Made by a program: the position numbers and the translations under genes
Notes under the pieces: model-generated
What the model was told of the DNA's origin: nothing
What the model saw: only the letters and a program-made list of their open reading frames with translations
Database searches by the model: none
Shown here: positions 15,745-24,360 of the stretch, piece by piece
Numbering within the stretch: the stretch's first letter is position 1
Layout: every line of letters starts with the position of its first letter
DNA from: JBDTGE01 sp050742975
Lineage (GTDB): Bacteria; Actinomycetota; Actinomycetes; Mycobacteriales; Jatrophihabitantaceae
DNA: 61,327 bases
Direction: 5' to 3'
NCBI GenBank assembly: GCA_050742975.1
Contig: JBOGDQ010000126.1
Span: 1 to 61,327, forward strand

Positions 15745-16659
15745 TCAGCGGGCCTGGGGGACGATGTGCCCGCCGTGTGCCGCGACGTCCAGCTGGAGGG
15801 CACGCCACTGGGCCGGCTGCTGGGCCAGCGACCTGTCGACCTCACGTTGATCCCGAGCCAGGACCAGGACGGTCGGCCCGGCCCCGGAGATCACCGCGGG
15901 GAGTCCGGCCGTCCGTAACGAGTCGATCAGCGCCGCAGTCTCGAGCAGGGCGGGCGCCCGGTACTGCTGGTGCAGCCGATCCTCGGTCGCGGTCAGCAGG
16001 TGCTGCGGCTGGCCGGTCAGCGCGGCGACGAGCAGCGCGGCGCGGCCTGCGCTGAACGCTGCGTCCGCATGCGGGACCGTGCCCGGCAGCAGGCCACGCC
16101 CCTGCTCGGTCGACGCCTCGAACGGCGGGATGAACAAGACCGGTCGCAGCCGCTCGTCGCAGTCCAGGCGCACCGCGCCGGCGGCCCCATCGGCCTGCCA
16201 TGCGATGGTCAGGCCGCCGAGCAGCGCCGGCGCGACGTTGTCGGGATGGCTCTCGAGCCGACTGGCGAGAGCGAGAACGTCCGCATCCGTAAGGGCGTCG
16301 TCGCCGCCGACGACGAGTGCACGCGCGAGCAGCAGGCCGCCTACGATCGCCGCGGCGGACGAGCCGAGCCCGCGCCCGTGCGGGATGCGGTTCGCGCAGG
16401 ACAGCTCGAGGCCGCGCGGCTGCCCACCGAGCCACTCGAACGCGGCCCGCATCGCGCGCACCACCAGGTGTGACTCGTCGCGGGACAGGCTCTCGCCCTC
16501 GCCGGCCACGTCGACCAGCAGGCCGTCGTCCGCGATCCGGGCCACCACGTCGTCGTACAGGTCGAGCGCGAGCCCGAGCGCATCGAAGCCGGGCCCGAGA
16601 TTCGCGCTCGTGGCCGGGACGCGGACGTGCACCGCACCGGCACGGAAGGCGGGCTTCAT
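15745..16659 (-). CDS. thrB: Homoserine kinase
   Basis: Phosphorylates homoserine to O-phosphohomoserine in threonine synthesis. GHMP kinase fold of 304 residues with the N-terminal VPATSANLGPGFDALG, the ATP-binding loop IPHGRGLGSSAAAIVGG near 92-108 and the C-terminal GAGPTVLVLA. ATG at 16659 overlaps the thrC stop as ATGA; a longer open frame to 16971 is a shadow of thrC. It ends the lysA-hom-thrC-thrB cluster. Confidence 0.96.
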   Translation of the reverse strand: MKPAFRAGAVHVRVPATSANLGPGFDALGLALDLYDDVVARIADDGLLVDVAGEGESLSRDESHLVVRAMRAAFEWLGGQPRGLELSCANRIPHGRGLGSSAAAIVGGLLLARALVVGGDDALTDADVLALASRLESHPDNVAPALLGGLTIAWQADGAAGAVRLDCDERLRPVLFIPPFEASTEQGRGLLPGTVPHADAAFSAGRAALLVAALTGQPQHLLTATEDRLHQQYRAPALLETAALIDSLRTAGLPAVISGAGPTVLVLARDQREVDRSLAQQPAQWRALQLDVAAHGGHIVPQAR

Positions 16660-17720
16660 CGACCCAGCCCGAGCTGCGCTGCGGCTGCGTGGCTGTCGAC
16701 CGGGACCGTGATCGGCTTGGGCGCGCCGGAGATCGCCCACTCCGGATCCTTCAGCCCGTTGCCGGTGACGGTGCAGACCACGGTGGAACCGATCGGCAGC
16801 CGGCCGTCCGCGACGGTCTTGAACAGTCCGGCGATGCTGGCAGCTGAGGCCGGCTCGACGAACACCGCCTCGCCGCGGGCGACGAGCCGGTACGCCTCGA
16901 GGATCTGCTTGTCGGTGACCGCGTCGATCAGGCCACCGGACTCGTCGCGCGCTGCCTCCGCGAACGTCCACGAGGCCGGGTTGCCGATGCGGATCGCCGT
17001 CGCGATCGTGGTCGGGGACAGGACCGGCGCGCCGTTCACGATCGGCGCCGCGCCCGCAGCCTGGAAGCCGAACATCCGCGGTGTCGCCGGCACGATCGCG
17101 TCGGCGGCATACTCGCGATAGCCCTTCCAGTACGCGGTGATGTTGCCCGCGTTACCGACCGGGATGCAGTGCACGTCGGGCGCACGGCCCAGCTCGTCGC
17201 AGATCTCGAACGCCGCGGTCTTCTGCCCCTCGATGCGGTACGGGTTCACCGAGTTGACCAGGGCGACCGGATAGTCGATCGCCAGCTTCTGCGCGAGCTC
17301 GAGGCAGTCGTCGAAGTTTCCGTCGACCTGCAGCAGCCGGGCACCGTGCACCAGCGCCTGCGCCATCTTGCCGAGTGCGATCTTGCCCTGGGGCACCAGC
17401 ACCGCGCATGTCATGCCCGCACGAACCGCATAGGCGGCCGCGCTGGCGGAGGTGTTGCCCGTCGACGCGCAGATGACGGCCTGCGCGCCCTCCTCCGCGG
17501 CCTTGGAGATCGCCATTGTCATGCCGCGGTCCTTGAACGAGCCGGTCGGGTTGGCGCCCTCGACCTTGAGGTACACCTCGCAGCCGGTGCGCTCGGACAG
17601 CACGGTAGCGGGGACGAGCGGGGTGCCGCCCTCGAACAGCGTCACGACGGGTGTCGCGGCCGAGACCGGGAGCCGCTCGCGGAACGCCTCGATCAGGCCC
17701 GGCCAGGCGCGGTAGGACAT
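16656..17720 (-). CDS. thrC: Threonine synthase
   Basis: PLP enzyme turning O-phosphohomoserine into threonine. 354 residues from ATG at 17720, preceded by GGAG with good spacing; a GTG 6 nt upstream has none. The PLP lysine is Lys63 in NPTGSFKDRG, and the phosphate-binding Gly/Ser loop ASTGNTSASAAAYA follows near 86-99. It sits between hom and thrB, the common actinobacterial order. Confidence 0.96.
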   Translation of the reverse strand: MSYRAWPGLIEAFRERLPVSAATPVVTLFEGGTPLVPATVLSERTGCEVYLKVEGANPTGSFKDRGMTMAISKAAEEGAQAVICASTGNTSASAAAYAVRAGMTCAVLVPQGKIALGKMAQALVHGARLLQVDGNFDDCLELAQKLAIDYPVALVNSVNPYRIEGQKTAAFEICDELGRAPDVHCIPVGNAGNITAYWKGYREYAADAIVPATPRMFGFQAAGAAPIVNGAPVLSPTTIATAIRIGNPASWTFAEAARDESGGLIDAVTDKQILEAYRLVARGEAVFVEPASAASIAGLFKTVADGRLPIGSTVVCTVTGNGLKDPEWAISGAPKPITVPVDSHAAAAQLGLGR

Positions 17721-17728
17721 CAGCACTC

Positions 17729-19030
17729 CTACTCGGCCGACATGCCCTCGACGCGCATGACGCTGGCCACGCGACGCACGAAGTCCATGCCGGCCAGGCG
17801 ATCGACGGTGCGCGCGAGGGATTCGTCCGGCGCGCTGTGCGTGACCAGCACCAGCGTCGCGGCGTCGCCCCGGCCCTCCTGCCGCACGGTCTGGATGCTC
17901 ACGCCCTGGTCGGCGAACGCGCCGGCGACGCCCGCGAGCACGCCCGGCTGGTCGGAGACGTCGAGCGCGACGTGGTAGCGGGTCGCGACCTCACCCATCG
18001 GCTGCACGCGCAGCGCGGCGTACGCGCTCTCCCCCGCGCCATGGCTGCCGTTGACCCGGTTTCGGGCGACCGCGACGATGTCCCCGAGCACCGCACTCGC
18101 GGTGGGGGCACCGCCGGCCCCGCGCCCGTAGAACATCAGCGAGCCGGCCGCCTCGGCCTCGACGAACACCGCGTTGAACGCGTCGCCGACCCCGGCCAGC
18201 GGATGACTGCGCGGGATCATCGCCGGGTGCGTGCGCACGGCCACCTGGTCGGAGCCGTCGGCTCCGCGCGTCCGTTCGCAGATCGCCAGCAGCTTGATCG
18301 TGCAGCCCATCGCCTTCGCGCTGGCCATGTCCGCAGCGCTCACCTCGCCGATGCCCTCGCGGTAGACGTCCGACGCGGTGACCCGGGTGTGGAACGCCAG
18401 GCCGGCCAGGATCGCCGCCTTCGCGGCCGCGTCGAAGCCGTCGACGTCGGCGGTCGGGTCGGCCTCGGCGTACCCGAGCGCGGTCGCCTCGCTCAGGGCC
18501 TCGTCGAAGCCCGCGCCGGAGGCGTCCATGCGCGACAGGATGAAGTTCGTGGTGCCGTTCACGATGCCGATCACGCGGGTGATCCGGTCGCCGGCAAGGG
18601 ACTCGCGCAACGGGCGCAGCAGCGGGATCGCACCGGCCACCGCCGCCTCGTAGTAGAGGTCCACACCCGCCTTTGCCGCGGCGTCGTGCAGGATCGCGCC
18701 GTCCTCGGCAAGCAGGGCCTTGTTCGCGCTGACCACGCTCTTGCCGTTGGCCAGCGCGCTCAGCAACAGGCTGCGGGCCGGCTCGATGCCACCGACCACC
18801 TCGACCACGATGTCCACGTCCGTCCGGCCGACCAGCTCGTCGGCGTCGGTGGTGACGAGGTCCGCAGGCAGGTCGGCGTGCCTGGCCGGACGCCGGACCG
18901 CGACACCGGCCAGTTCGAGCGGGACGCCCACCCGGGCGGCGAGATCGTCCGCCTGCTCGTGCAGCAGCCGGACCACCTGCGAGCCGACGACACCGCACCC
19001 GAGCAGGGCGACGCGAAGCGAGTCAGCCAT
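17729..19030 (-). CDS. hom: Homoserine dehydrogenase
   Basis: NAD(P)H-dependent reduction of aspartate semialdehyde to homoserine. 433 residues: Rossmann motif LLGCGVVGS (9-17), SANKALLA with Lys104, the family signature AAVAGAIP (129-136), and a C-terminal ACT domain (about 350-430) that in relatives gives feedback inhibition by threonine. It overlaps lysA by 8 bp and is followed 8 bp later by thrC, so it is part of one operon. Confidence 0.96.
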   Translation of the reverse strand: MADSLRVALLGCGVVGSQVVRLLHEQADDLAARVGVPLELAGVAVRRPARHADLPADLVTTDADELVGRTDVDIVVEVVGGIEPARSLLLSALANGKSVVSANKALLAEDGAILHDAAAKAGVDLYYEAAVAGAIPLLRPLRESLAGDRITRVIGIVNGTTNFILSRMDASGAGFDEALSEATALGYAEADPTADVDGFDAAAKAAILAGLAFHTRVTASDVYREGIGEVSAADMASAKAMGCTIKLLAICERTRGADGSDQVAVRTHPAMIPRSHPLAGVGDAFNAVFVEAEAAGSLMFYGRGAGGAPTASAVLGDIVAVARNRVNGSHGAGESAYAALRVQPMGEVATRYHVALDVSDQPGVLAGVAGAFADQGVSIQTVRQEGRGDAATLVLVTHSAPDESLARTVDRLAGMDFVRRVASVMRVEGMSAE

Positions 19031-20483
19031 CGCCCATCCCCTTTGCGCGGGGCGAATCGGCCGTCAGAGCGCCGCTGAATGGTGCAAAGCCGGTGTCCAG
19101 ACGCAGCAGGTCGGCCTCGGTCTCACGGCGGACGATGACGGCCGAGGCTCCGTCACGCACCGCGACGACCGGCGGGCGCGGGACATGGTTGTAGTTGCTG
19201 GCCATGCTGCGGCAGTACGCGCCAGTCGCGGCGACGGCGATCAGGTCACCGGCCCGGACGTCGGCCGGCAGCCAGGTGTCGCGTACGACGATGTCCCCGC
19301 TCTCGCAGTGCTTTCCCACGACACGGGCGAGTGCCGGTGTCGCGTCGGAGGCACGGTTGGCGAGCACGCAGGTGTACTCGGCGTCATAGAGCGCGGTACG
19401 GACGTTGTCACTCATCCCGCCGTCGACCGAGACGTAGCTGCGGGTGAGGCCGCCGTCCAGGCTGACCTGCTTGACTGTGCCGACCTCGTACACGGTGACC
19501 GTGCTCGGGCCGACGATCGCCCGGCCCGGCTCGACCGACAGGCGGGGTACGCGCAGTCCGGCCGATCGGCACTCGCGCTCGACGATCGCGACCAGCCGCT
19601 CGACCGTCTGCTTCGGCGATTCGGGGTCGTCGCTGCTGACGTAGGCGATGCCGAGCCCGCCGCCGAGGTCGATCTCGCTCACCTCGACGCCGTGCACGTC
19701 GCGGATCCGGGCCGCCAGCTCGACGACACGGTGGGCCGCGACCTCGAAGCCGGCGGTGTCGAAGATCTGCGAGCCGATGTGCGAGTGCAGCCCGGCAAGA
19801 TGCAGCGAGTCCGTGGCCAGAACCTCCGCCGCGGCGCGCTCGGCCGACCCGTCACGCAGCGAGAAGCCGAACTTCTGGTCCTCGTGCGCGGTCGCAATGT
19901 ACTCGTGCGTGTGCGCCTCGACGCCGACCGTCGCCCGGACCAGCACCGGCTGCCGCACCCCCGCGGCGGCCGCGATCTGCGCGAGCCGCGCGATCTCGTC
20001 GAACGAGTCGACGATGACGTGCCCCACCCGCACGTCGACCGCCCGCTGCAGTTCGGCCGGCGACTTGTTGTTGCCATGGACGGCGATCCGTTCGGCGGGG
20101 AAGCCCGCAGCGAGGGCAACGGCCAGCTCGCCGCCCGTGCACACGTCCAGGCCGATGCCCTCCTCGGCGATCCACCGGGCCACGGTCGTGCAGAGGAACG
20201 CCTTGCCCGCGTAGTAGACGTCGACGCCGTCGAACGCGGCCGCGTAGGCGCGCGCACGCGAGCGCAGGTCGTCCTCGTCGAGGAACAGGGCCGGCGTGCC
20301 GTGCTCATCGACCAGCCGCGTCACCGGCACGTCCGCGAGCGTCAGCACCCCATCCACCCGGCGTGCGGACCGTGGCCAGATCGCCGGGTGCAGGCTGTTG
20401 ACGTCGTCGGGGACTGCGCCGGCGTGCGCCTCGGGGAGCACATCCGCGTGGCGTGGGCCGGCGGGATGTGCCGACCTGCTCAC
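19023..20483 (-). CDS. lysA: Diaminopimelate decarboxylase
   Basis: PLP enzyme making lysine from meso-diaminopimelate, the last step of lysine synthesis. GTG at 20483 overlaps the argS stop as GTGA and has GGAG 5 nt upstream; 486 residues. The PLP lysine is Lys94 in VYYAGKAFL, and the alanine racemase-type barrel is followed by the C-terminal sheet domain with CESGD near 410. The first 40 residues are a poorly conserved extension. Part of argS-lysA-hom-thrC-thrB. Confidence 0.95.
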   Translation of the reverse strand: MSRSAHPAGPRHADVLPEAHAGAVPDDVNSLHPAIWPRSARRVDGVLTLADVPVTRLVDEHGTPALFLDEDDLRSRARAYAAAFDGVDVYYAGKAFLCTTVARWIAEEGIGLDVCTGGELAVALAAGFPAERIAVHGNNKSPAELQRAVDVRVGHVIVDSFDEIARLAQIAAAAGVRQPVLVRATVGVEAHTHEYIATAHEDQKFGFSLRDGSAERAAAEVLATDSLHLAGLHSHIGSQIFDTAGFEVAAHRVVELAARIRDVHGVEVSEIDLGGGLGIAYVSSDDPESPKQTVERLVAIVERECRSAGLRVPRLSVEPGRAIVGPSTVTVYEVGTVKQVSLDGGLTRSYVSVDGGMSDNVRTALYDAEYTCVLANRASDATPALARVVGKHCESGDIVVRDTWLPADVRAGDLIAVAATGAYCRSMASNYNHVPRPPVVAVRDGASAVIVRRETEADLLRLDTGFAPFSGALTADSPRAKGMGDG

Positions 20484-22135
20484 ATCCGCTCCGGCGCCGA
20501 AACACCCAGCAATGCAAGGCCGTTCGCCAACACGACGTGGGTGGCCTCGTTGAGCCAGGCGCGGGATCGGTTCGCTGGGCTGACTGCGTCGTCGCCCTGC
20601 GGGGTGACCCGACACTCCTTGGTGTCATACCAGCGGTGATAGGTCCCGGAGAGTGACTCAAGATAGTGCGCCAGACGGTGCGGCGCCCGTAGCTGAGCTG
20701 CCGATTCGACCGTGCGCGCGAACTCGCCCAACGCGGTGAGCAGGGCGGCATCGGCAGGATTGTTCAGCAGCTCGGGGTGGAACACGTCCAGGTTGATCCC
20801 GAAGCTCTGGGCGTTGCGCCGGACGCTGCGGGTGCGCGCGTGCGCGTACTGGACGTAATACACGGGGTTGTCGTTCGACCGCTTCACCAGCAGATCCAGG
20901 TCGATGTCCAGGGTCGACTCGATCGCCGAGCGCTCAAGCGAGTACCGCGCGGCGTCGACGCCGACCGCGTCCACGAGATCCTCCATCGTGATCACGGTTC
21001 CGGCGCGCTTGCTCATGCGCACCGGCCTTCCGTCCTTGACCAGGCTGACCATCTGGCCGATCAGAACTTCGACCGAGTCCGGGTCGTCGCCGAACGCGGC
21101 GGCTGCTGCTTTGAGTCGCGAGATGTAACCATGATGATCGGCGCCGAGAATGAAGATGAACAGGTTGAAGCCCCGTGCCCGCTTGTCCCGCAGGTACGCG
21201 AGATCGCCTGCGATGTAAGCGGGGATGCCATTGCTCTTGATGACCACGCGGTCCTTGTCATCGCCGAACTCGGTCGTACGCAGCCACCAGGCGTCCTCGG
21301 CGAAGTAGAGCTGTCCGGACTCCTTCAGCTGCCGGACCACCGTGTCGACCGCGCCGGAATCATGCAACGAGTTCTCGTGGAAATACACGTCGAATTCGAC
21401 GCCGAAGTCGTGCAGCGACTGCTTCACCTCGGCGAACATCAACTCGACACCTTCGCGCCGGAACACCTCTTGCGCCTGGTCGTCCGCCAGTGCGGACACG
21501 TCAGGAACCGTGGCGAGGACACGCGCTGCGATCTGGTCGATGTATTCGCCGCCGTAGCCGTCTTCCGGGGCCGGCTCCCCCTTCGCCCGGGCTAGCAAGG
21601 AGCGCGCGAAGCGGTCTATCTGGGCCCCGTGGTCGTTGAAGTAGTACTCGCGGGCGACCTCAGCCCCACTGGCTTGCAAGATCCGTGCCAGCGCGTCTCC
21701 GACAGCCGCCCATCGTGTTCCGCCGAGGTGCACCGGGCCGGTCGGGTTGGCGGACACGAACTCGAGGTTGATCCGCTGGCCGCTGAGGGCGCCGCTTCGG
21801 CCGAACTGCTCGCCTGCGGTGACGATCGTCCGGGCGAGCTCGCCGAGGGTGCCCGCAGCCAGGGTGATGTTGAGGAAGCCCGGACCGGCCACGTCGACCT
21901 TGGCGATGCCGTCACTCTCGCGCAGCCGCGCGGCGATGGCCTCGGCCACCTCCCGCGCAGGCCTGCCGGCCGGCTTGGCCAGGCGCATCGCTACGTTGGT
22001 GGCATAGTCGCCGTGCTCGGGGTTTCTCGGCCGGTCGATGACCGCCTCGAGGGGCCTGGTGCCGTCGAAGTCGCCGGCCTGCAGGCAGGCGTCGACCGCC
22101 GACAGGACAGCGGCAGAGAGCTCGGCGGGAGTCAC
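20480..22135 (-). CDS. argS: Arginyl-tRNA synthetase
   Basis: Class I synthetase of 551 residues. HIGH-type motif PVHLGGTRW (134-142) in the actinobacterial form, KMSKS-type RMSKRAGT near 371-378, and a C-terminal DALR anticodon-binding domain. The GTG start at 22135 gives the family's usual N-terminus; an open frame reaching 23191 is not real. It heads the cluster ending with thrB and lies divergent from the DUF3105 gene. Confidence 0.96.
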   Translation of the reverse strand: MTPAELSAAVLSAVDACLQAGDFDGTRPLEAVIDRPRNPEHGDYATNVAMRLAKPAGRPAREVAEAIAARLRESDGIAKVDVAGPGFLNITLAAGTLGELARTIVTAGEQFGRSGALSGQRINLEFVSANPTGPVHLGGTRWAAVGDALARILQASGAEVAREYYFNDHGAQIDRFARSLLARAKGEPAPEDGYGGEYIDQIAARVLATVPDVSALADDQAQEVFRREGVELMFAEVKQSLHDFGVEFDVYFHENSLHDSGAVDTVVRQLKESGQLYFAEDAWWLRTTEFGDDKDRVVIKSNGIPAYIAGDLAYLRDKRARGFNLFIFILGADHHGYISRLKAAAAAFGDDPDSVEVLIGQMVSLVKDGRPVRMSKRAGTVITMEDLVDAVGVDAARYSLERSAIESTLDIDLDLLVKRSNDNPVYYVQYAHARTRSVRRNAQSFGINLDVFHPELLNNPADAALLTALGEFARTVESAAQLRAPHRLAHYLESLSGTYHRWYDTKECRVTPQGDDAVSPANRSRAWLNEATHVVLANGLALLGVSAPERM

Positions 22136-22170
22136 TGGGCAATCGTAGTGGCCCCGGTCCGGTGCTTTCC

Positions 22171-22253
22171 GGCGCCTGCGGCAGGGTACGGCCGGCGCCT
22201 GCGGCAGGTACGGCCCGGGCCCGCGGCAGGGTACGGCCGGCGCTCGCGGCACC
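22171..22253. repeat. Imperfect tandem repeat upstream of argS
   Basis: About 3.5 copies of a 22-23-bp unit (consensus ggcgcctgcggcagg then gtacggcc), in the argS/DUF3105 divergent intergenic region. Copies start near 22171, 22194, 22217 and 22239. The first copy ends about 58 bp from the argS start. Function unknown; copy number may vary. Confidence 0.75.
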
Positions 22254-22282
22254 GTCAGAGCGGCCTCACAGTGCGAACGACC

Positions 22283-22288
22283 TAGACT
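22283..22288 (+). promoter_or_regulatory. -10 element of the DUF3105 gene
   Basis: TAGACT, the consensus actinobacterial -10 hexamer, 52 nt upstream of the ATG. No clear -35 is seen at 17-18 bp, so this is a candidate only. Confidence 0.4.
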
Positions 22289-22339
22289 TGCGGAGATCGA
22301 TCCGCTCCCCCGCTCCGCGGGCCACCAGAAGGCAGGCCG

Positions 22340-23161
22340 ATGGCCCAGCGCAAGAACCCGCCCCCTTCGGCGAAGAAGCCGACGACCGGCAAGCCCGCGA
22401 CGGCCAGAGCCACCGCCACGAAGTCGGGCGCGACGCCGCGGGGCGCTGCCTCGGCCACCAAGCGGCCGGTGAAGAAGCCCGGTAAGTCGATCGTCAACCA
22501 GAAGCAGACTCCGTGGGGCCTGATCGTCACCACCGTAGTGATCGTCGCGCTGGCCGTCGGCATAGTCGTGTACGCGGTTGCCAGCCACAAGAGCAAGCCT
22601 GCTGCCAACGGCGGCTGCACGAAGATGATCGGCACCAATTCGAGCAGCTACCTCAACGAACTCCAGTGCGCGGCCGACATCCAGGGAGTGACGTTCAAGC
22701 AGGAGCCCAACCGGAACCACGTCAGCGGAGTGATCAAGTACGACGCGACGCCACCTATCGGGGGCAACCACAGCCCGTATTGGGCGGACTGCACAGGGAC
22801 CGTCTACCCGAATGCGATCGCCAACGAGAACGCCGTGCACATGCTGGAACACGGTGCCATCTGGATCACCTATAAGCCGGGCCTGGCGAGCAACCAGATC
22901 GACAAGCTGACCAAGCTTGTCTCCGGCCAGGACCGCATGGCGATGAGTCCCTATCCCGGCCAGAGCTCCCCGATCTCGCTGCAGGCCTGGGGCTATCAGT
23001 TGCGCGTCAACTCCGCGTCCGACCCGCGGATCGCGAAGTTCATCACCGCTCTCCGGTACAACCCGAAGACCACCCCCGAGTACGGGGCGAGTTGCTCGCA
23101 ACCGACGTTCCTGGCGCACCCGAGCACGCCCGGACACCCGCTGGAGGCACCGGCAGCGTGA
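22340..23161 (+). CDS. DUF3105 family membrane-anchored protein
   Basis: 273 residues: a Lys/Ala/Pro-rich cytoplasmic tail (1-55), one transmembrane helix (about 59-82), then an extracytoplasmic DUF3105 domain with GGNHSPYWADCTGTVYPN and NENAVHMLEHGAIWITY, including conserved His and Cys residues that could bind metal. The biochemical role of the family is not known. The next gene overlaps as GTGA, so the two are translated together, a pairing repeated in other actinobacteria. Confidence 0.85.
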   Translation: MAQRKNPPPSAKKPTTGKPATARATATKSGATPRGAASATKRPVKKPGKSIVNQKQTPWGLIVTTVVIVALAVGIVVYAVASHKSKPAANGGCTKMIGTNSSSYLNELQCAADIQGVTFKQEPNRNHVSGVIKYDATPPIGGNHSPYWADCTGTVYPNAIANENAVHMLEHGAIWITYKPGLASNQIDKLTKLVSGQDRMAMSPYPGQSSPISLQAWGYQLRVNSASDPRIAKFITALRYNPKTTPEYGASCSQPTFLAHPSTPGHPLEAPAA

Positions 23162-23859
23162 CCGGAACGGCAGACGTCGGAGCAGCGCCACCCGCGGAGG
23201 CCGTCGCGGTGAGCGGGCCGAACCGGGGCGGCCTCGCGACGGTCCTGACCTGCCTGATCGTCGTGGCGTGTGTGGCGGCTGCGGTCGCGATCGGCCACAT
23301 GTGGGGAGCCAGCGGCTCGTCGAGCGGCTCCTCGATCAGTGCGTCATCGGTCGACGCCGGATTCGCTCGGGACATGTCGACGCACCACACCCAGGCCGTG
23401 ACGATGGCCGGCTACGAGCGCGACAACACGAGCAACCCGTCGCTCAAGGTCCTCGCGTTCGACATCGAGACGTCCCAGGAGTTCCAACTCGGTCAGATGC
23501 AGGGCTGGCTCGATGGGTGGGGCCTCGGTCGTGAGTCCTCGATCCCCCAGATGGCGTGGATGGGGCACTCGGGCAGGTTGGAGGGCGACGGGCTGATGCC
23601 GGGCATGGCCACTCCGGATCAGATGAGCAAGCTGCAGACGCTGCACGGCGCTGCGCTGGACATCGACTTCCTGCAGCTAATGATCCATCACCACCAGGGC
23701 GGTCTGCCAATGGCGCAGTACGCGGCCGACCACGCCAAGTCGCCATACGTTCGAACCCTGGCACACGCGGTGATCACCGCGCAGAGCAACGAGATCGTCC
23801 AGATGGAGCAGATTCTGCGCAAGCTCGGCGCCAGCCCGCTGCCCCCGCCGACGACGTGA
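23158..23859 (+). CDS. DUF305 family protein
   Basis: 233 residues: one N-terminal transmembrane helix (about 30-50), a Ser-rich linker, and an extracytoplasmic DUF305 domain of ferritin-like four-helix type. Its two halves carry His/Met-rich motifs, MSTHHTQAVTMA near 75 and MIHHHQGGLPMAQ near 180, that could bind a transition metal such as copper; this is inference. GTG at 23158 overlaps the DUF3105 stop. It is followed by tRNA-Arg. Confidence 0.88.
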   Translation: MTGTADVGAAPPAEAVAVSGPNRGGLATVLTCLIVVACVAAAVAIGHMWGASGSSSGSSISASSVDAGFARDMSTHHTQAVTMAGYERDNTSNPSLKVLAFDIETSQEFQLGQMQGWLDGWGLGRESSIPQMAWMGHSGRLEGDGLMPGMATPDQMSKLQTLHGAALDIDFLQLMIHHHQGGLPMAQYAADHAKSPYVRTLAHAVITAQSNEIVQMEQILRKLGASPLPPPTT

Positions 23860-23912
23860 CAACGCACCAACTGGCCGACCTGCGGCACGGACTCCGCGGC
23901 GACGACGGCTGT

Positions 23913-23918
23913 TAGGCT
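23913..23918 (+). promoter_or_regulatory. -10 element of tRNA-Arg
   Basis: TAGGCT lies 13 nt before the tRNA 5' end. The -35 region is not recognisable. Confidence 0.4.
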
Positions 23919-23931
23919 AGCCGGGTTTGCC

Positions 23932-24003
23932 GCCCCCGTAGCTCAGGGGATAGAGCACCGCCCTCCGGAGGCGGTGGCGCAGGTTCGAATCCTGCCGGGG
24001 GCA
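23932..24003 (+). tRNA. tRNA-Arg(CCG)
   Basis: A complete cloverleaf: acceptor GCCCCCG/CGGGGGC with discriminator A, D arm GCTC/GAGC, anticodon stem CCGCC/GGCGG with loop CTCCGGA giving anticodon CCG (reads CGG), a 4-nt variable loop, and T arm GCAGG-TTCGAAT-CCTGC. CCA is not encoded. No integrase or duplicated tRNA 3' end was seen nearby. Confidence 0.97.
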
Positions 24004-24005
24004 CA

Positions 24006-24051
24006 CCACGGCTGGGCCCAGCTTCATCGGCAATCACAGCGCCAGCCGTGG
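24006..24051. terminator. Inverted repeat between tRNA-Arg and the convergent pseudogene
   Basis: CCACGGCTGG (24006-24015) pairs exactly with CCAGCCGTGG (24042-24051) across a 26-nt loop, right after the tRNA and just beyond the restored stop of the convergent gene. Probably a transcription terminator for one or both. Confidence 0.5.
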
Positions 24052-24056
24052 GCGGT

Positions 24057-24360
24057 TTATGAGTTCGCGACGTTCAGTTGCGCGACGGTCGAGACGATGT
24101 ACGGAGGTGGCGGCCGGCCGCTGACCCCGTATCGGGCGAGCACCGCATCCGATGCTGGGCCCAGCCGGGTCTGCTGGAACTGCTGCCAGTCCTGCTCGCT
24201 GCGCCAAGACGTCGACGATGCGCATGCCATCCGGCGCTGCGCACACGACGTGGACGATGAGCCCGATGGGCGGGTCGAATTCGACGCCGACCTGCGCGCC
24301 GAGCTCCAGGACGACCTCCGCGGTCGCGCCGGGCAGTTGCTGCTCGATGAGCACGGTCAT
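24057..24360 (-). pseudogene. Small alpha/beta-barrel (monooxygenase-like) protein, frameshifted
   Basis: The first about 51 residues from ATG at 24360 (MTVLIEQQLPGATAE..., then GLIVHVVCAAPDGMRIVDV) look like a small dimeric alpha/beta-barrel protein of the ABM or stress-response type. After VDV the frame runs into low-quality sequence. Shifting by one base restores a natural continuation, WRSEQDWQQFQQTRLGPAS and on, ending at TAA 24057-24059. The break is an apparent extra base in the AA at 24206-24207. It may be a real mutation or a sequencing error. The gene overlaps the tetR stop as ATGA. Confidence 0.75.

Noticed and set aside
22171..22253. CRISPR array
   Set aside because: Repeats are directly adjacent, imperfect and without spacers; no cas genes in the window.
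22136..23191. Upstream extension of argS to a 903-codon frame
   Set aside because: Antisense to DUF3105, and the N-terminus of real ArgRS is found at GTG 22135.
23932..24051. tRNA-Arg as an integration (att) site
   Set aside because: No integrase, no repeated tRNA 3' segment and no mobile-element genes in the following accessory region.
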